A stretch of DNA of 64,000 nucleotides, taken from NCBI GenBank assembly GCA_017746715.1, contig JAGHZQ010000099.1:1-64000 (forward strand). Reading direction: 5' to 3'. The notes under the pieces are model-generated. The model had not been told where the DNA came from. It saw only the letters and a program-made list of their open reading frames with translations, and did no database searches. Origin of the DNA: Cyanobacteria bacterium SBLK. Its GTDB lineage: Bacteria > Cyanobacteriota > Cyanobacteriia > Cyanobacteriales > Spirulinaceae. The translations under genes and the position numbers were made by a program. Positions 53,083 to 62,662 of the stretch are shown here, in pieces (position 1 is the stretch's first letter; the number at the start of each line of letters is the position of its first letter).

Positions 53083-55386
53083 ATGAATTTACCTACCGTT
53101 ACTCATCCAAACTCAGTTAATTCTACTGCATTGGCAGGGGAAATCTCCAAAATTAGAGATTCTGCCCCTAAGGATATTACCATTCCCGCTTGGCTGAACG
53201 AATGCCTTCTAACTTACGCTCATCCTCCAGAGGAAGAAGAGCCAAATCGCGATCGCGATATTTCCCTGATCTGCCGCGCTTTTAATTTTGCCTATGCCTT
53301 GCACGAAGGTCAATATCGCAAATCCGGAGAACCTTATATCGCCCATCCCATCGCCGTTGCCGGCCTATTATACGACTTGGGCGGCGATAGCGTCACCATC
53401 GCGGCAGGATTCTTACACGATGTGGTAGAAGATACAGAAGTCACCCCCGAAGAAATCGAAGAACGCTTCGGATTCCAAGTGCGTCAATTGGTAGAAGGCG
53501 TAACCAAATTATCCAGCTTTAATTTTTCCAGCAAAACCGAACGTCAAGCAGAAAACTTCCGACGGATGTTTTTGGCAATGGCAGAAGATATTCGCGTCAT
53601 CGTCGTGAAACTGGCCGATCGCCTGCACAATATGCGAACGCTAGAATATCTCAAACCGGAAAAACAACAAAGAATCGCCCAGGAAACCCGAGATATTTTT
53701 GCCCCCCTTGCCAATCGTTTGGGTATCGGTCGCTTGAAGTGGGAATTAGAAGATTTATGCTTTAAATATCTCGAACCGCCAGAATATCGAGAGATACAAA
53801 AATTAGTAGCAGAACGGCGCAGCGATCGCGAAAATCGCATCGAGCAAACCATCGAACTCGTCCGCAAAAGTATCGAAAAATTGGGAATTTCCGTGCGAGA
53901 AGTGACGGGCAGACCCAAACATCTCTACGGTATTTATCGCAAAATGAAGCAGCAGCAAAAAGCCTTTGAAGAGATTTACGATATTGCTGCTATTCGCATT
54001 ATTACCGATACTAAAGACAGTTGCTATCGTTCGTTAGCCGTCGTTCACGATCTGTTTAAACCCATTCCGGGACGCTTTAAAGACTATATCGGCTTACCCA
54101 AGCCCAATCGCTATCAATCCTTGCATACCACGGTTTTTGGTTCTACGGGTCGCCCTTTAGAAGTGCAAATTCGCACCCTAGAAATGCACCATATTGCCGA
54201 ATACGGAATTGCTGCTCATTGGAAGTATAAAGAAAGCGGCAGTTCGGAACAACTTTCTACCGATGATGAAAAATTTACTTGGTTGCGGCAACTATTAGAA
54301 TGGCAAAAAGATCTAAAAGATGCTCAAGAATATGTAGAAAATTTAAAATCGAATTTATTTGAAGATGATGTTTATGTTTTTACACCAAATGGAGATGTGA
54401 TTTCCTTAGCACGAGGGGCAACTCCCGTTGATTTTGCCTATCGCATTCATACAGAAGTCGGCAATCATATGAAAGGAGCAAGAATTAACGGGCATTGGTC
54501 GGTGGTCAATACGCCTTTACAAAATGGCGATATCGTAGAAATTATTACCAATAAAAATAGCCATCCTACCTTAGATTGGTTGAACTTTACCGTCACTCCC
54601 AGCGCTCGCAATCGCATTCGTCAATGGTATAAGCGATCGCACAGGGAAGAAAATGTCACCCGAGGGCGAGAGTTATTAGAAAAAGAATTGGGCAAAAACG
54701 GGTTTGAGGCGTTATTAAAATCCGAACCCATGCAAATGGTTGCAGAACGCTGCAACTATCAAGGGGTAGAAGATCTTTTAGCTGCTTTGGGATATGGGGA
54801 AGCAACCCTCAATTTAGTGGTCAATCGCTTGCGAGATGCCGTTAAAGCCACGCAACCCATTGAAGCAGATTCCCTCCCCCAATCGACAGAGACCATTGAT
54901 GCGAATGCAATTCGCAACGTTTCTCGCGAAAGTTGTCCGACTTCTCCCATTGCTGGCGTAGAAGGACTCATGCACCATATTGCCGGTTGTTGCAACCCCA
55001 TTCCGGGAGAAGCAATTATTGGAGTCGTCACCCGCATGAAGGGGATTTCCATTCATCGCCAAGGTTGTGTCAATGTGGAAAAAATGACGGGCGATCGCCT
55101 GATTCCCGTGAGTTGGAATCCTCTCGATCGCAAAGGTTGCCTTCTAACCTATCGCGTTAAGATTCAGGTAGAGACAATCGATCGCGTTGGGGTCATGCGA
55201 GATGTTCTCGGACGCTTAAGCGATGACGAGATTAACGTTTGTCAGGCGGAGGTTCATACCAGCCCCGGAAAACCGGCTTTAATAACCTTGGGAATCGAAA
55301 TCCGCGATCGCGATCAATTCGATCGCAGCGTCAATAAAATTCGCCAAATGAGCGATGTTTTAACTGTACGCCGGATCGAACAATGA
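53083..55386 (+). CDS. Bifunctional (p)ppGpp synthetase/hydrolase (RelA/SpoT)
   Basis: Protein of 767 aa with the full Rel architecture. The HD hydrolase domain (HEGQYRKSGEPYIAHPIAVAG, then FLHDVVEDTEVTPEEI) is followed by the synthetase domain (YDIAAIRIITDTKDSCYRSL; GRFKDYIGLPKPNRYQSLHTT), TGS (DDVYVFTPNGDVISLARGATPVDFAYRIHTEVG) and a C-terminal ACT domain (VETIDRVGVMRDVLGRLSDDE). Both catalytic sites look intact. It makes and degrades the stringent-response alarmone. The stop is followed by a repeat array. Confidence 0.95.
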   Translation: MNLPTVTHPNSVNSTALAGEISKIRDSAPKDITIPAWLNECLLTYAHPPEEEEPNRDRDISLICRAFNFAYALHEGQYRKSGEPYIAHPIAVAGLLYDLGGDSVTIAAGFLHDVVEDTEVTPEEIEERFGFQVRQLVEGVTKLSSFNFSSKTERQAENFRRMFLAMAEDIRVIVVKLADRLHNMRTLEYLKPEKQQRIAQETRDIFAPLANRLGIGRLKWELEDLCFKYLEPPEYREIQKLVAERRSDRENRIEQTIELVRKSIEKLGISVREVTGRPKHLYGIYRKMKQQQKAFEEIYDIAAIRIITDTKDSCYRSLAVVHDLFKPIPGRFKDYIGLPKPNRYQSLHTTVFGSTGRPLEVQIRTLEMHHIAEYGIAAHWKYKESGSSEQLSTDDEKFTWLRQLLEWQKDLKDAQEYVENLKSNLFEDDVYVFTPNGDVISLARGATPVDFAYRIHTEVGNHMKGARINGHWSVVNTPLQNGDIVEIITNKNSHPTLDWLNFTVTPSARNRIRQWYKRSHREENVTRGRELLEKELGKNGFEALLKSEPMQMVAERCNYQGVEDLLAALGYGEATLNLVVNRLRDAVKATQPIEADSLPQSTETIDANAIRNVSRESCPTSPIAGVEGLMHHIAGCCNPIPGEAIIGVVTRMKGISIHRQGCVNVEKMTGDRLIPVSWNPLDRKGCLLTYRVKIQVETIDRVGVMRDVLGRLSDDEINVCQAEVHTSPGKPALITLGIEIRDRDQFDRSVNKIRQMSDVLTVRRIEQ

Positions 55387-55387
55387 A

Positions 55388-55474
55388 TAGTTGAGAGTTG
55401 ACAGTTGAGAGTTGACAGTTGATAGTTGATAGCGAACAACCCGCAACCCACCTCTAACCCCTCCCAAAAGGGGA
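55388..55474. repeat. GTTGAGA/GTTGACA array plus CCCCTCCCAAAAGGGG element
   Basis: Heptamers run from 55388 to 55432. After an AACAACCCGCAACCCACC stretch comes CCCCTCCCAAAAGGGG (55458-55473). Together they fill the spacer up to 15 nt before the next start codon. Confidence 0.75.
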
Positions 55475-55488
55475 AAAGCTAATAACAA

Positions 55489-57456
55489 ATGTGGCAAAGA
55501 TTTATTGTTTTGGTTTGTTTGAGTTTTTGCGCGATCGCATTGCGTCCGGCGATCGTCTCGTCCCAAACTCTTTCTCATTTTCCCACGGATATACAGGGAT
55601 ATTGGGCGCAACAATGCGTGCGACAAATTGTGCGACAAGAAATCATGGATACCTTTCCCGATAATACTTTTCGCCCAAATTTGCCAGTTACCCGAGGGCA
55701 ATTTGCCGATATTTTGGTGACGGCATTTCCCGACGTTCCCGAGGTGCGAAGATATTTAGAAGGGGCATTTAATGATATTCCAGCAGGATATTGGGCAACC
55801 AGTGCGATTCGACAATCTTTTGCAACTAATTTCCTTTCCGGATATCCCGATCGCATTTTTGCCCCTTTACAATACATCCCCCGTTCCCAAGTCGTCGTAG
55901 CGATCGCTTCGGGTTTCAATCTTTATCAGCCCACGCTCCCTGCCGATTTTATCTTAGCGGGGTATTTTAACGATATTGACGCAATTCCGGGATATGCCAA
56001 AGATATTATCGCCGCGGCAGCAGAAAATGAATTAGTGGTAAACTTTCCCCAAATTCGCGAACTCAGACCCAATGCCCTCGCGACTCGCGGAGAAATTGCT
56101 GCTTTTTTATGCAAAACTATGGATGCTTCCGGGTTAATTCCCCCTCAATATGTCGTTGAAGAAAGTAAGTTTATCCCACCTCCCGATGAATTTTTAGACG
56201 AGCTATCGGAAGTAGAGAATCAAGAAAACAATTTGAATGCCGGCAAGCAATTTGAGGACAGAAAAAAAAACGCCAATTTTTCAGTAATGCGATCGCTTAA
56301 ATCGAGTTCTTTTCTACCTATTTCTTTTTTCAAGCAACCCGATCGCAATTCCGATTCAGAATTACGAGGTGTTTGGTTAACGAATATTGATAGCGATGTT
56401 TTGTTTTCTCGTCAAAATCTCGAAACAGCCATTTCTCGCTTGCAAGAATTAAATTTTAATACCCTATACCCCACGGTTTGGAATGGTGGCTATACCTTAT
56501 ATCCCAGCCAAATTATGGAGTCAGAAATCGGCAGCGATCGCGATCCCGAACCGGGTTTGCAAGAAAGGGATATGCTGGCAGAGGCGATCGCGATCGCTCA
56601 TGCTAAAAATATGAGAGCAATTCCTTGGTTTGAATTTGGATTTATGTTACCCGCAGATTCGGAAATTGCTCAGAAACATCCCGACTGGTTAACCGAACGC
56701 ATCAACGGCGATAAAATTTGGTTGGAAGGAGGAGTAAGGGAAAGAGTTTGGTTAAATCCTTTGCATCCAGAAGTGCAGAAATTTATTACCCGTTTAATCG
56801 TAGAAATTGTTGAAAATTACGATATTGATGGTATCCAAATGGACGATCATTTTGGCTATCCTTCCGATTTTGGTTATGACGATTATACCGTAAAATTATA
56901 TCGACAGGAACATGACGGTTATTTTCCTGCCAATGATTACAAAAATTTCGAATGGATTCGCTGGCGTGCGGATAAGATTACTGAATATATGAAGAGCCTG
57001 TTTTTTGCGATTAAAGCATCCAAAAATAATGTGCTTGTTTCTTTATCGCCAAACCCGCAAGAATTCTCTTTAGAATCTTATTTACTCGATTGGCAGACAT
57101 GGGAAAGAATGGGTTTAATTGAAGAGTTAGTCGTGCAACTTTATCGCACCGATTTCAACAAATTTCGTCAAGATTTATCCCATACTTCCATTCAACAGGC
57201 TAAAACTCATATTCCCGTCGGGATTGGTGTTTTAACGGGGTTAAGGCGGCGTTTCGTCCCTTTCGATCGCATCCAAAAGCAAGTGAATGAAGTGCGAAAG
57301 AATAACCTCGCTGGCGTTTCTTTCTTCTTTTACGAGAGTTTATGGAATTATACCGATGAACCGCGATCGCGCAGACAAGAAGGTTTTAAGCGTTTATTCA
57401 ATCGCCCCAAAAATGCACCCAATTTAGACAATTTTAAGGTCTTATCTTTAATCTAA
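55489..57456 (+). CDS. SLH-domain protein with glycoside-hydrolase-like (GHL10) domain
   Basis: Protein of 655 aa. An N-terminal signal segment is followed by three S-layer-homology-like repeats (about residues 30-210; GYWAQQCVRQIVRQEIMDTFPDNTFRPNLPVTRGQFAD is the clearest). A linker follows, and then the DUF187/GHL10 hydrolase domain from about 295 (ELRGVWLTNIDSDVLFSR...LNFNTLYPTVWNGGYTLYPS). Candidate catalytic acids are in IDGIQMDDHFGYP and PWFEFGFM. It should sit on the cell surface and may cleave cell-wall or sheath polysaccharide. Confidence 0.88.
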   Translation: MWQRFIVLVCLSFCAIALRPAIVSSQTLSHFPTDIQGYWAQQCVRQIVRQEIMDTFPDNTFRPNLPVTRGQFADILVTAFPDVPEVRRYLEGAFNDIPAGYWATSAIRQSFATNFLSGYPDRIFAPLQYIPRSQVVVAIASGFNLYQPTLPADFILAGYFNDIDAIPGYAKDIIAAAAENELVVNFPQIRELRPNALATRGEIAAFLCKTMDASGLIPPQYVVEESKFIPPPDEFLDELSEVENQENNLNAGKQFEDRKKNANFSVMRSLKSSSFLPISFFKQPDRNSDSELRGVWLTNIDSDVLFSRQNLETAISRLQELNFNTLYPTVWNGGYTLYPSQIMESEIGSDRDPEPGLQERDMLAEAIAIAHAKNMRAIPWFEFGFMLPADSEIAQKHPDWLTERINGDKIWLEGGVRERVWLNPLHPEVQKFITRLIVEIVENYDIDGIQMDDHFGYPSDFGYDDYTVKLYRQEHDGYFPANDYKNFEWIRWRADKITEYMKSLFFAIKASKNNVLVSLSPNPQEFSLESYLLDWQTWERMGLIEELVVQLYRTDFNKFRQDLSHTSIQQAKTHIPVGIGVLTGLRRRFVPFDRIQKQVNEVRKNNLAGVSFFFYESLWNYTDEPRSRRQEGFKRLFNRPKNAPNLDNFKVLSLI

Positions 57457-57481
57457 AATTAGAGAGGAGAAAAATGAATTT

Positions 57482-58090
57482 TTAGTTTTGCTGTGGATCG
57501 CTATTTTGTTCTGTAACGGTTTCAAAAATAACCTCCTCGTAAAGAGATACCATTGTTCCTTCAAAATCAATACTTTTTAATTGAAAATTGCTATTTTCTC
57601 CTGCATAAGATTGCAATATCCACAGTCCATTATCACCGCGACGAAAACACTCAACTCGATGACGACTCATATTAATTAAAACATATTCTTGCAAACTTTC
57701 AAGGGTTTGATAATCGGCAAATTTATCACCTCTATCGAAGGCTTCGGTAGAGGGAGATAAGACTTCGACAATTAAGCAAGGAAATCTTTTGGATTTTGGT
57801 GTTTCGCGATCGCGCAAATCGCAAGTGACCATGACATCAGGATAATAAAAGCGATTTTTTGATTCGATCTGTGCTTTCATATCAGAAATATAAACGCGAC
57901 AGCCTCGATCGCGTAGGTGTCCGAGGAGTTGACTGGCAAGATTGAGCGAAATAGTAACATGAGGATCGGAGGCTCCAGCCATTGCATAAACCTCTCCATC
58001 AATATATTCATGTTTGATCGCGCTCTCTTCCTCAAACTTTAAATATTCTTCTGGAGTTAAATAAGGTGTTCGTTGGGGGAAGGCAATCAT
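57482..58090 (-). CDS. Uma2-family (DUF820) protein
   Basis: Protein of 202 aa, complete. YLTPEEYLKFEEESAIKHEYIDGEVYAMAGAS is the family N-terminus, and FYYPDVMVTCD plus FPCLIVEVLSPSTEAFDRGDKFADYQ carry the restriction-endonuclease-like D...E-K residues. Abundant in cyanobacteria, function unknown. It is convergent with the SLH protein gene. Confidence 0.9.
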   Translation of the reverse strand: MIAFPQRTPYLTPEEYLKFEEESAIKHEYIDGEVYAMAGASDPHVTISLNLASQLLGHLRDRGCRVYISDMKAQIESKNRFYYPDVMVTCDLRDRETPKSKRFPCLIVEVLSPSTEAFDRGDKFADYQTLESLQEYVLINMSRHRVECFRRGDNGLWILQSYAGENSNFQLKSIDFEGTMVSLYEEVIFETVTEQNSDPQQN

Positions 58091-58314
58091 CGGACTATCA
58101 AATATTGTTTATTTTATATTAGCACGATCGCCTTGACAAAAACAATGAAAATTGTTAGGAGAAGAGCAGGGATTCTCCAATTCTCAGGAGATCGCCCGCA
58201 GAAACTCAAAGTAGGCTCTTATCGCCCTTGTACTGTATCATTGGATTTTTAGATTTTAATACGAGCGATCGCTCCTCAGAAATCATGATTAAACCCATAG
58301 AAAAAGGTGATTCT

Positions 58315-58815
58315 ATGTTTGTACAAAAACTCTCGATATTAAGCGCATTCTTGCTCATTTTTGGTGGCAGTACTGCTTTAGCAAATGCGCCGGATCTGGC
58401 AAGCGCTAATCGAGAAAACCCAATTTCTACCAAGGATATCCAACTGGCTCAAAATCGACCCGGAAGAGGTCAGCGAGGAGAACAACTCGCAGAGATGCTC
58501 GACTTAACAGAAGATCAACAACAAGAAATCCAAGAAATTCGTCAAAGTTATCGCTCTCAAATTCAGCAAAATCGACAAACCGTACAAACTATTCGTCAAG
58601 AAATTAGCGATCTTTTTGCAACAAATGCCTCTGCGGAACAACTCCGAGATAAACAGCGAGAACTCAATCAAATACAAATGGAAATTAACACTTTAAATTT
58701 TGAAAGTATGTTAGAAGTTCGCGAAATTTTAACCCTCGAACAACGGGAGAAATTCAGTGAGGTGCTGGAACAACGAGGAAATAATCGCCCTCGACGTTCT
58801 GGCAGCAACCGCTAA
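58315..58815 (+). CDS. Spy/CpxP-like periplasmic protein
   Basis: Protein of 166 aa from the ATG at 58315, with AAAGGTGA 7 nt upstream; longer frames begin at 58228. A signal peptide (LSILSAFLLIFGGSTALANA) is followed by a helical domain: LAEMLDLTEDQQQEIQEIRQSYRSQIQQNRQTV, then LRDKQRELNQIQMEINTLNFESMLEVREILTLEQREKFSEVL. The LTxxQ-type repeats (LTEDQQQ, LTLEQRE) are the Spy/CpxP signature. A chaperone-like or metal-stress role in the periplasm is typical. Confidence 0.8.
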   Translation: MFVQKLSILSAFLLIFGGSTALANAPDLASANRENPISTKDIQLAQNRPGRGQRGEQLAEMLDLTEDQQQEIQEIRQSYRSQIQQNRQTVQTIRQEISDLFATNASAEQLRDKQRELNQIQMEINTLNFESMLEVREILTLEQREKFSEVLEQRGNNRPRRSGSNR

Positions 58816-58965
58816 AATTATCCGACTCTTTTTTCTCCCAAATTTTTATACTTTTGTCTGCACTGGTATTAGCGAGAAAGCGGCGATCGCATGACTTAAC
58901 TTTTTTGTTTTGCGATCGCCATCGGATAAAATTCTCCATAGTCCAGAGAATGCCTAAATTGCTCG

Positions 58966-59406
58966 ATGAGTCAGTCTCCTCAAAAACCACCACCTCAAAC
59001 CCCTTCTCCTCAAAAACCGCAGACTATCAAAACAACATGGGGAAAACGCACGGAAAAGGTTTTAGAGAATATTTTTGAGCCCCTCGATCTGATTGGAGAG
59101 CGTATAATGGGGGAACTGTGGCGAACGCTTTATCTGACCGTTCAAGATGCGATCGCCCTTAGTTTCATTCTCCAGATTCCCAGTGCGATCGGTCAATGGG
59201 TTTTAGGGAAAGATTTTTCCGGGTTTGATGTTTGCCTGCAAGAAAATGTACTAAGTCCCAACCGCTATGCTTGTTTTGTTATTGTGAGTTCAAATTTTTT
59301 ACTTTGGATTGTTCTCGCAGGTCGAATTCTGGGGCGATTTTTAGCAGATATTAGCGGATTGCGGCAAAAAAAAGGGGGTGGTAAAAGTGGCTCGAAACAA
59401 CCATAA
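58966..59406 (+). CDS. Small membrane protein, Pro-rich N-terminus
   Basis: Protein of 146 aa, not recognised. A QKPPPQTPSPQKPQ tract is followed by an amphipathic part (VLENIFEPLDLIGERIMGELWRTLYLTVQDAI) and two hydrophobic segments near residues 58-75 and 103-125. A Lys/Gly/Ser tail ends it. The next small membrane gene overlaps its end by 20 nt, so the two are a pair. Confidence 0.65.
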   Translation: MSQSPQKPPPQTPSPQKPQTIKTTWGKRTEKVLENIFEPLDLIGERIMGELWRTLYLTVQDAIALSFILQIPSAIGQWVLGKDFSGFDVCLQENVLSPNRYACFVIVSSNFLLWIVLAGRILGRFLADISGLRQKKGGGKSGSKQP

Positions 59407-59590
59407 ACGTAGTTTATATCAAGAAGCAAAATCTAGTTTGGTTTCTCTTGTTAGACAAATAGTTTTTGTAGGTATTGGATTACTGATTTTCTTATTCTTA
59501 ACAGAAGGAAATCCATCTAGTTTAGTTCTTACAATAAGTTTTGGAAGTGGGATTATTTTTGTTGCATGGAATGAAAGTCAACGATTATGA
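59387..59590 (+). CDS. Small membrane protein overlapping its upstream neighbour
   Basis: A ~67-aa protein with two hydrophobic segments (VRQIVFVGIGLLIFLFL and LVLTISFGSGIIFVAW). The start is probably GTG 59387 (GGGGG upstream); GTG 59378 is in frame. Its stop codon TGA at 59588 lies within the first bases of the methyltransferase remnant, so its true C-terminus may have been changed by that junction. Function unknown. Confidence 0.5.
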   Translation: MARNNHKRSLYQEAKSSLVSLVRQIVFVGIGLLIFLFLTEGNPSSLVLTISFGSGIIFVAWNESQRL

Positions 59591-60215
59591 TATTTTTAAG
59601 AGGTTTGATTTTTACCTTCGCAATCGGATTATTTGGCGATTTGGACATGGTTTGCATGCTTCAAAACGATTTTCCGGACGCTATGAAACGATTTTATGGC
59701 TGACAAAAAGTAAAGATTATACTTTTAATTTAGATAATGTTAGAGTGCCTTCAAAATATCCGGGGAAACGCTATTACAAAGGAATTAATAAAAACAAGCC
59801 ATCGGAAAATCCAAAAGGTAAAAATCCTTCGGATTATTGGGAAATTATTTGGCAAGATTGGGAACAAGAAGTTTGGGACATTCCCAATGTGAAAGCAAAA
59901 CATCCCGAAAAAACCATTCATCCCTGTCAGTATCCAGTTGAGTTAGTAGAACGCTGTATTCTCGCATTAACAAATGAAGGAGATTGGATTTTCGATCCTT
60001 ATATGGGGGTTGGCTCTTCTATTATTGCCGCTTTAATACACGATCGCAAAGCTGTGGGATGCGAACGAGAAGGAAAATATGTGGATGAAGCAATCGCTCG
60101 CCTTTACGCTTATTTTAATGGTACGCTGAAGGTCAGATCTTTAGAGAAAACCATCCATGTTCCCACGGGTCGAGAACGAGTCGCAAAAATTCCCGATGAA
60201 TGGAAGGAAAAATAA
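59580..60215 (+). pseudogene. 3' remnant of a DNA methyltransferase gene
   Basis: From NDYDIFKRF onward the frame reads as the C-terminal ~210 residues of an N6/N4 (beta-class) methyltransferase: LRNRIIWRFGHGLHASKRFSGRYETILWLTK, then WEQEVWDIPNVKAKHPEKTIHPCQYPVELVERCI and SAM motif I FDPYMGVGSSIIAAL. In this class motif IV (DPPY) precedes these blocks, and it is absent: the frame begins abruptly next to a small membrane gene with no start signal. So the catalytic part is lost. The remaining frame is intact for 636 nt, which suggests a recent event. Confidence 0.8.
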
Positions 60216-60280
60216 TGCCTCATTCTGGAGTTTTGATCTGTTTTGATGTATTTCGAAAAATTGAGAAGCATTTTGCATAT

Positions 60281-61603
60281 TTATGCCACATCTGTAGTCT
60301 GAGTATCGTGAAGTGGATGAACTTTTTGTTGAGTTTTAGAAGAATCGCGATCGCTAAAATCGAGAACTTTTACGGTATCGGATAGCGCTTTAATCGTCGC
60401 CTGAAAAATGGGGCGATCGTGAACGACAATAACCAAATCGCAACCCAAAACCGCATCATCGAGCGATCGCGAATAAATTTTCCCCAGTTGAGGTAAATTG
60501 CGGGTAATATAATCGCGATTATTTCCTGAAAGCGTACTGAGGTGAAGGTCGGGATCGAAAACGCGCAATTCTAAATTTTCTTGGCATAATTGTTGCAATA
60601 AGGGAATCACGGGAGTTTCTGAAAAATCCTGCATTTTAGGTTGCTTGGTTAACCCTAAAACCGTTACACTTTTAACACCCAACTGTCGAACTTTAGCAAC
60701 AATATAATTAATTTGTTCCCGATTGCTCGGTAAAATAGAATTTAAAATCGGTAAATTCAGGTTGAATTTTTCAGTTTGAGAGAGCAGCGATCGCAAATTT
60801 TTCCCTTGATAAGATTCCCCAAAGGCGAAACCGGGTTGTAACGGAGTGGATAATTGACTATTCTCCCACAGCAAATCCATGACTTGATTCGCGTTGATAT
60901 TTGAACGATCGCAGAAGCGTCCGATCTCGTTAGTAAAGCCGATTTTAAGCGTTTCAAACGCATTCGCGGACATTTTTAAGGTCTCTGCGGTTTCGATGTC
61001 CGTGCGGTAAATTTTCGCGGGAATATCGCGATACAATCGTTCGAGAATATTTCCCGATCGCTTGTCTTCTTCGCCAATAACAATATAAGGTGGAGCGAAA
61101 AAGTCCGCGATCGCCGTCGTTTCTCGTAGAAAGAGAGGATTTACCGCTACGCCAAAATCTCGCCCGACTTTTTTTTGCGAGTATTTTTCCAACAGAGGAA
61201 TGAGCGTATTGCGAGTAATACCGGGTAGAACCGCACTTTGCAGAACGACAACGTGATATTTTTCCGACTCCCGCAACCCTCGAGAAATTTCCGCTGCCAT
61301 GCCTTCAACATATTTGAGGAGGGGTTGTCCTTTACGATTGATGGGAATTTCCGCACAAATTAAGGAAATATCGGCATCTTTGACATCATCTTTGCCTTCT
61401 ACCCTACCCCACAAAAAACCTGCTTGTACGGTCTTTTGAACCATTTTATCCAATCCGGGTTCTTTGATAGGACTTTTATGATTATTGATTGCCTTGATTT
61501 TGGGAGGCGTTTTATCAATGGCGATAACATCGTGTCCCAACTCGGCCAAACCCGCAGCAACGGTGATACCGATATAATCCAATCCCCAAACGATCGCTTT
61601 CAT
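60281..61603 (-). CDS. Nucleotide-sugar dehydrogenase homologue lacking key catalytic residues
   Basis: Protein of 440 aa from the ATG at 61603, with AAAAGGAAA upstream. It aligns with UDP-glucose/GDP-mannose dehydrogenases: LAELGHDVIAIDKTPPKIKAIN, VNPLFLRETTAIADFFAPPYIVIGEED, and AETLKMSANAFETLKIGFTNEIGRFC with the Lys/Asn set. Two usual essentials differ. The Rossmann GxGxxG reads GLDYIG (Asp9), and the nucleophile Cys in GGSCLPKD is Tyr265 in FGESYQGKN. Either it has changed function or it is inactive. No sugar-nucleotide operon surrounds it. Confidence 0.8.
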   Translation of the reverse strand: MKAIVWGLDYIGITVAAGLAELGHDVIAIDKTPPKIKAINNHKSPIKEPGLDKMVQKTVQAGFLWGRVEGKDDVKDADISLICAEIPINRKGQPLLKYVEGMAAEISRGLRESEKYHVVVLQSAVLPGITRNTLIPLLEKYSQKKVGRDFGVAVNPLFLRETTAIADFFAPPYIVIGEEDKRSGNILERLYRDIPAKIYRTDIETAETLKMSANAFETLKIGFTNEIGRFCDRSNINANQVMDLLWENSQLSTPLQPGFAFGESYQGKNLRSLLSQTEKFNLNLPILNSILPSNREQINYIVAKVRQLGVKSVTVLGLTKQPKMQDFSETPVIPLLQQLCQENLELRVFDPDLHLSTLSGNNRDYITRNLPQLGKIYSRSLDDAVLGCDLVIVVHDRPIFQATIKALSDTVKVLDFSDRDSSKTQQKVHPLHDTQTTDVA

Positions 61604-61667
61604 AAATTTTCCTTTTGTGATTTCCTGTTGGACGATACAGAAACACACCCCCATATAAGCACCATAG

Positions 61668-61687
61668 GGACGTAGCATGCTACGTCC
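61668..61687. repeat. 20-bp perfect palindrome GGACGTAGCATGCTACGTCC
   Basis: Perfect over 20 bp. It lies about 65 nt upstream of the dehydrogenase-like gene and may be a REP-type element. The rest of the spacer up to 62006 has HIP1 sites but no gene I can support. Confidence 0.75.
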
Positions 61688-62006
61688 GTACTCGAGAGAA
61701 TAGTGTATTTTTTACCCACTTTTGCAAGCGATCGCGACTCCCCTAAAAATTCCCCTTGTAGATGCGCTTGGGAATTCAGCGCGATCGGCTAACAGTAGCC
61801 AACATTTCCCCGAAAGAATAAACCCTGAAACTAGAATACTGGTTTGCAACTCGAAATAGTTTGCAACACAATTGCACTCTAATATACTCAATCGCCGACC
61901 CAAATCAGCGATCGCGATCGCAAGTTGGCATTATTTCTCTTGACTCTCCCACCAAAGAGAAATCCGGAAAATCATAAACTTCCAACCCATCACCCGCGAT
62001 CGCGAC

Positions 62007-62123
62007 CTAATCTCTCGTTTGCGATTCTACAATCTCATAAATAACAACGTAACGTCCGACTCGACTTTGTGGCAACTGACCGCGCTCGTCATAACATATC
62101 CACAATCCCTCTCTTATTGCCAC
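62007..62123 (-). pseudogene. Tandem copy of the C-terminus of the adjacent gene
   Basis: Directly after the stop codon of the 62124-62612 gene, and in the same frame, 38 more codons read REGLWICYDERGQLPQSRVG followed by RYVVIYEIVESQTRD and a stop. This aligns with the neighbour's own end (EGLFTRVDFLEPRQTRYGQY, VIIHRIIESQMED). It is therefore a remnant of a paralogue or a tail duplication; no separate start is supported. Confidence 0.75.
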
Positions 62124-62612
62124 CTAATCTTCCATTTGCGATTCTATAATTCTATGAATAATAACGTACTGTCCGTATCTAGTTTGTCGTGGTTCCAAAA
62201 AGTCCACTCGGGTAAAGAGTCCTTCAGATATACTCTGTAATATTTGAGTGTGGCATATATCTAGCGCTCCATCGTGTATTTCTACTTCGAGGGTTATTTC
62301 ATTATCTTCCATTGGATCTGATACAGCCGGAAAATCAACATGGCGTTCCAACTCATCCCGACTCACATTGCTGTCGCAGAATTTGATTAAATAATCTTCC
62401 CCTGCAATCTGGAAATGCAATTCGGTCCAACCCAAGTTCCGTAAGCCTTTGTCAGGAAAGTCCTTTTTGATAATTGTACCTCTAACAATTGTTGTATTGC
62501 TGTGGATTATTTCACCATTCTCAGATACGGTAGGCATGGACTTGACTGGTTTTCGTCCGTACCATGAGGCATTGAGGAGCAGGATTCCTGTCATTAAAAC
62601 TAGCGTTTTCAT
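62124..62612 (-). CDS. Secreted hypothetical protein
   Basis: Protein of 162 aa, not recognised. MKTLVLMTGILLLNASWYG is a signal-like N-terminus. The rest looks beta-rich (TTIVRGTIIKKDFPDKG, LHFQIAGEDYLIKFCD, ITLEVEIHDGALDICH). A Cys pair could form a disulfide. The gene is followed by the tail copy at 62007-62123. Confidence 0.65.
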   Translation of the reverse strand: MKTLVLMTGILLLNASWYGRKPVKSMPTVSENGEIIHSNTTIVRGTIIKKDFPDKGLRNLGWTELHFQIAGEDYLIKFCDSNVSRDELERHVDFPAVSDPMEDNEITLEVEIHDGALDICHTQILQSISEGLFTRVDFLEPRQTRYGQYVIIHRIIESQMED

Positions 62613-62662
62613 GATTAATATTCTGTTTTTTGCACGATCGGTAAAATCTTAAATCGACTGGG

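Noticed and set aside
61712..61903. 63-codon frame in the spacer beyond the dehydrogenase-like gene
   Set aside because: No start signal, no family resemblance and HIP1-rich spacer sequence.
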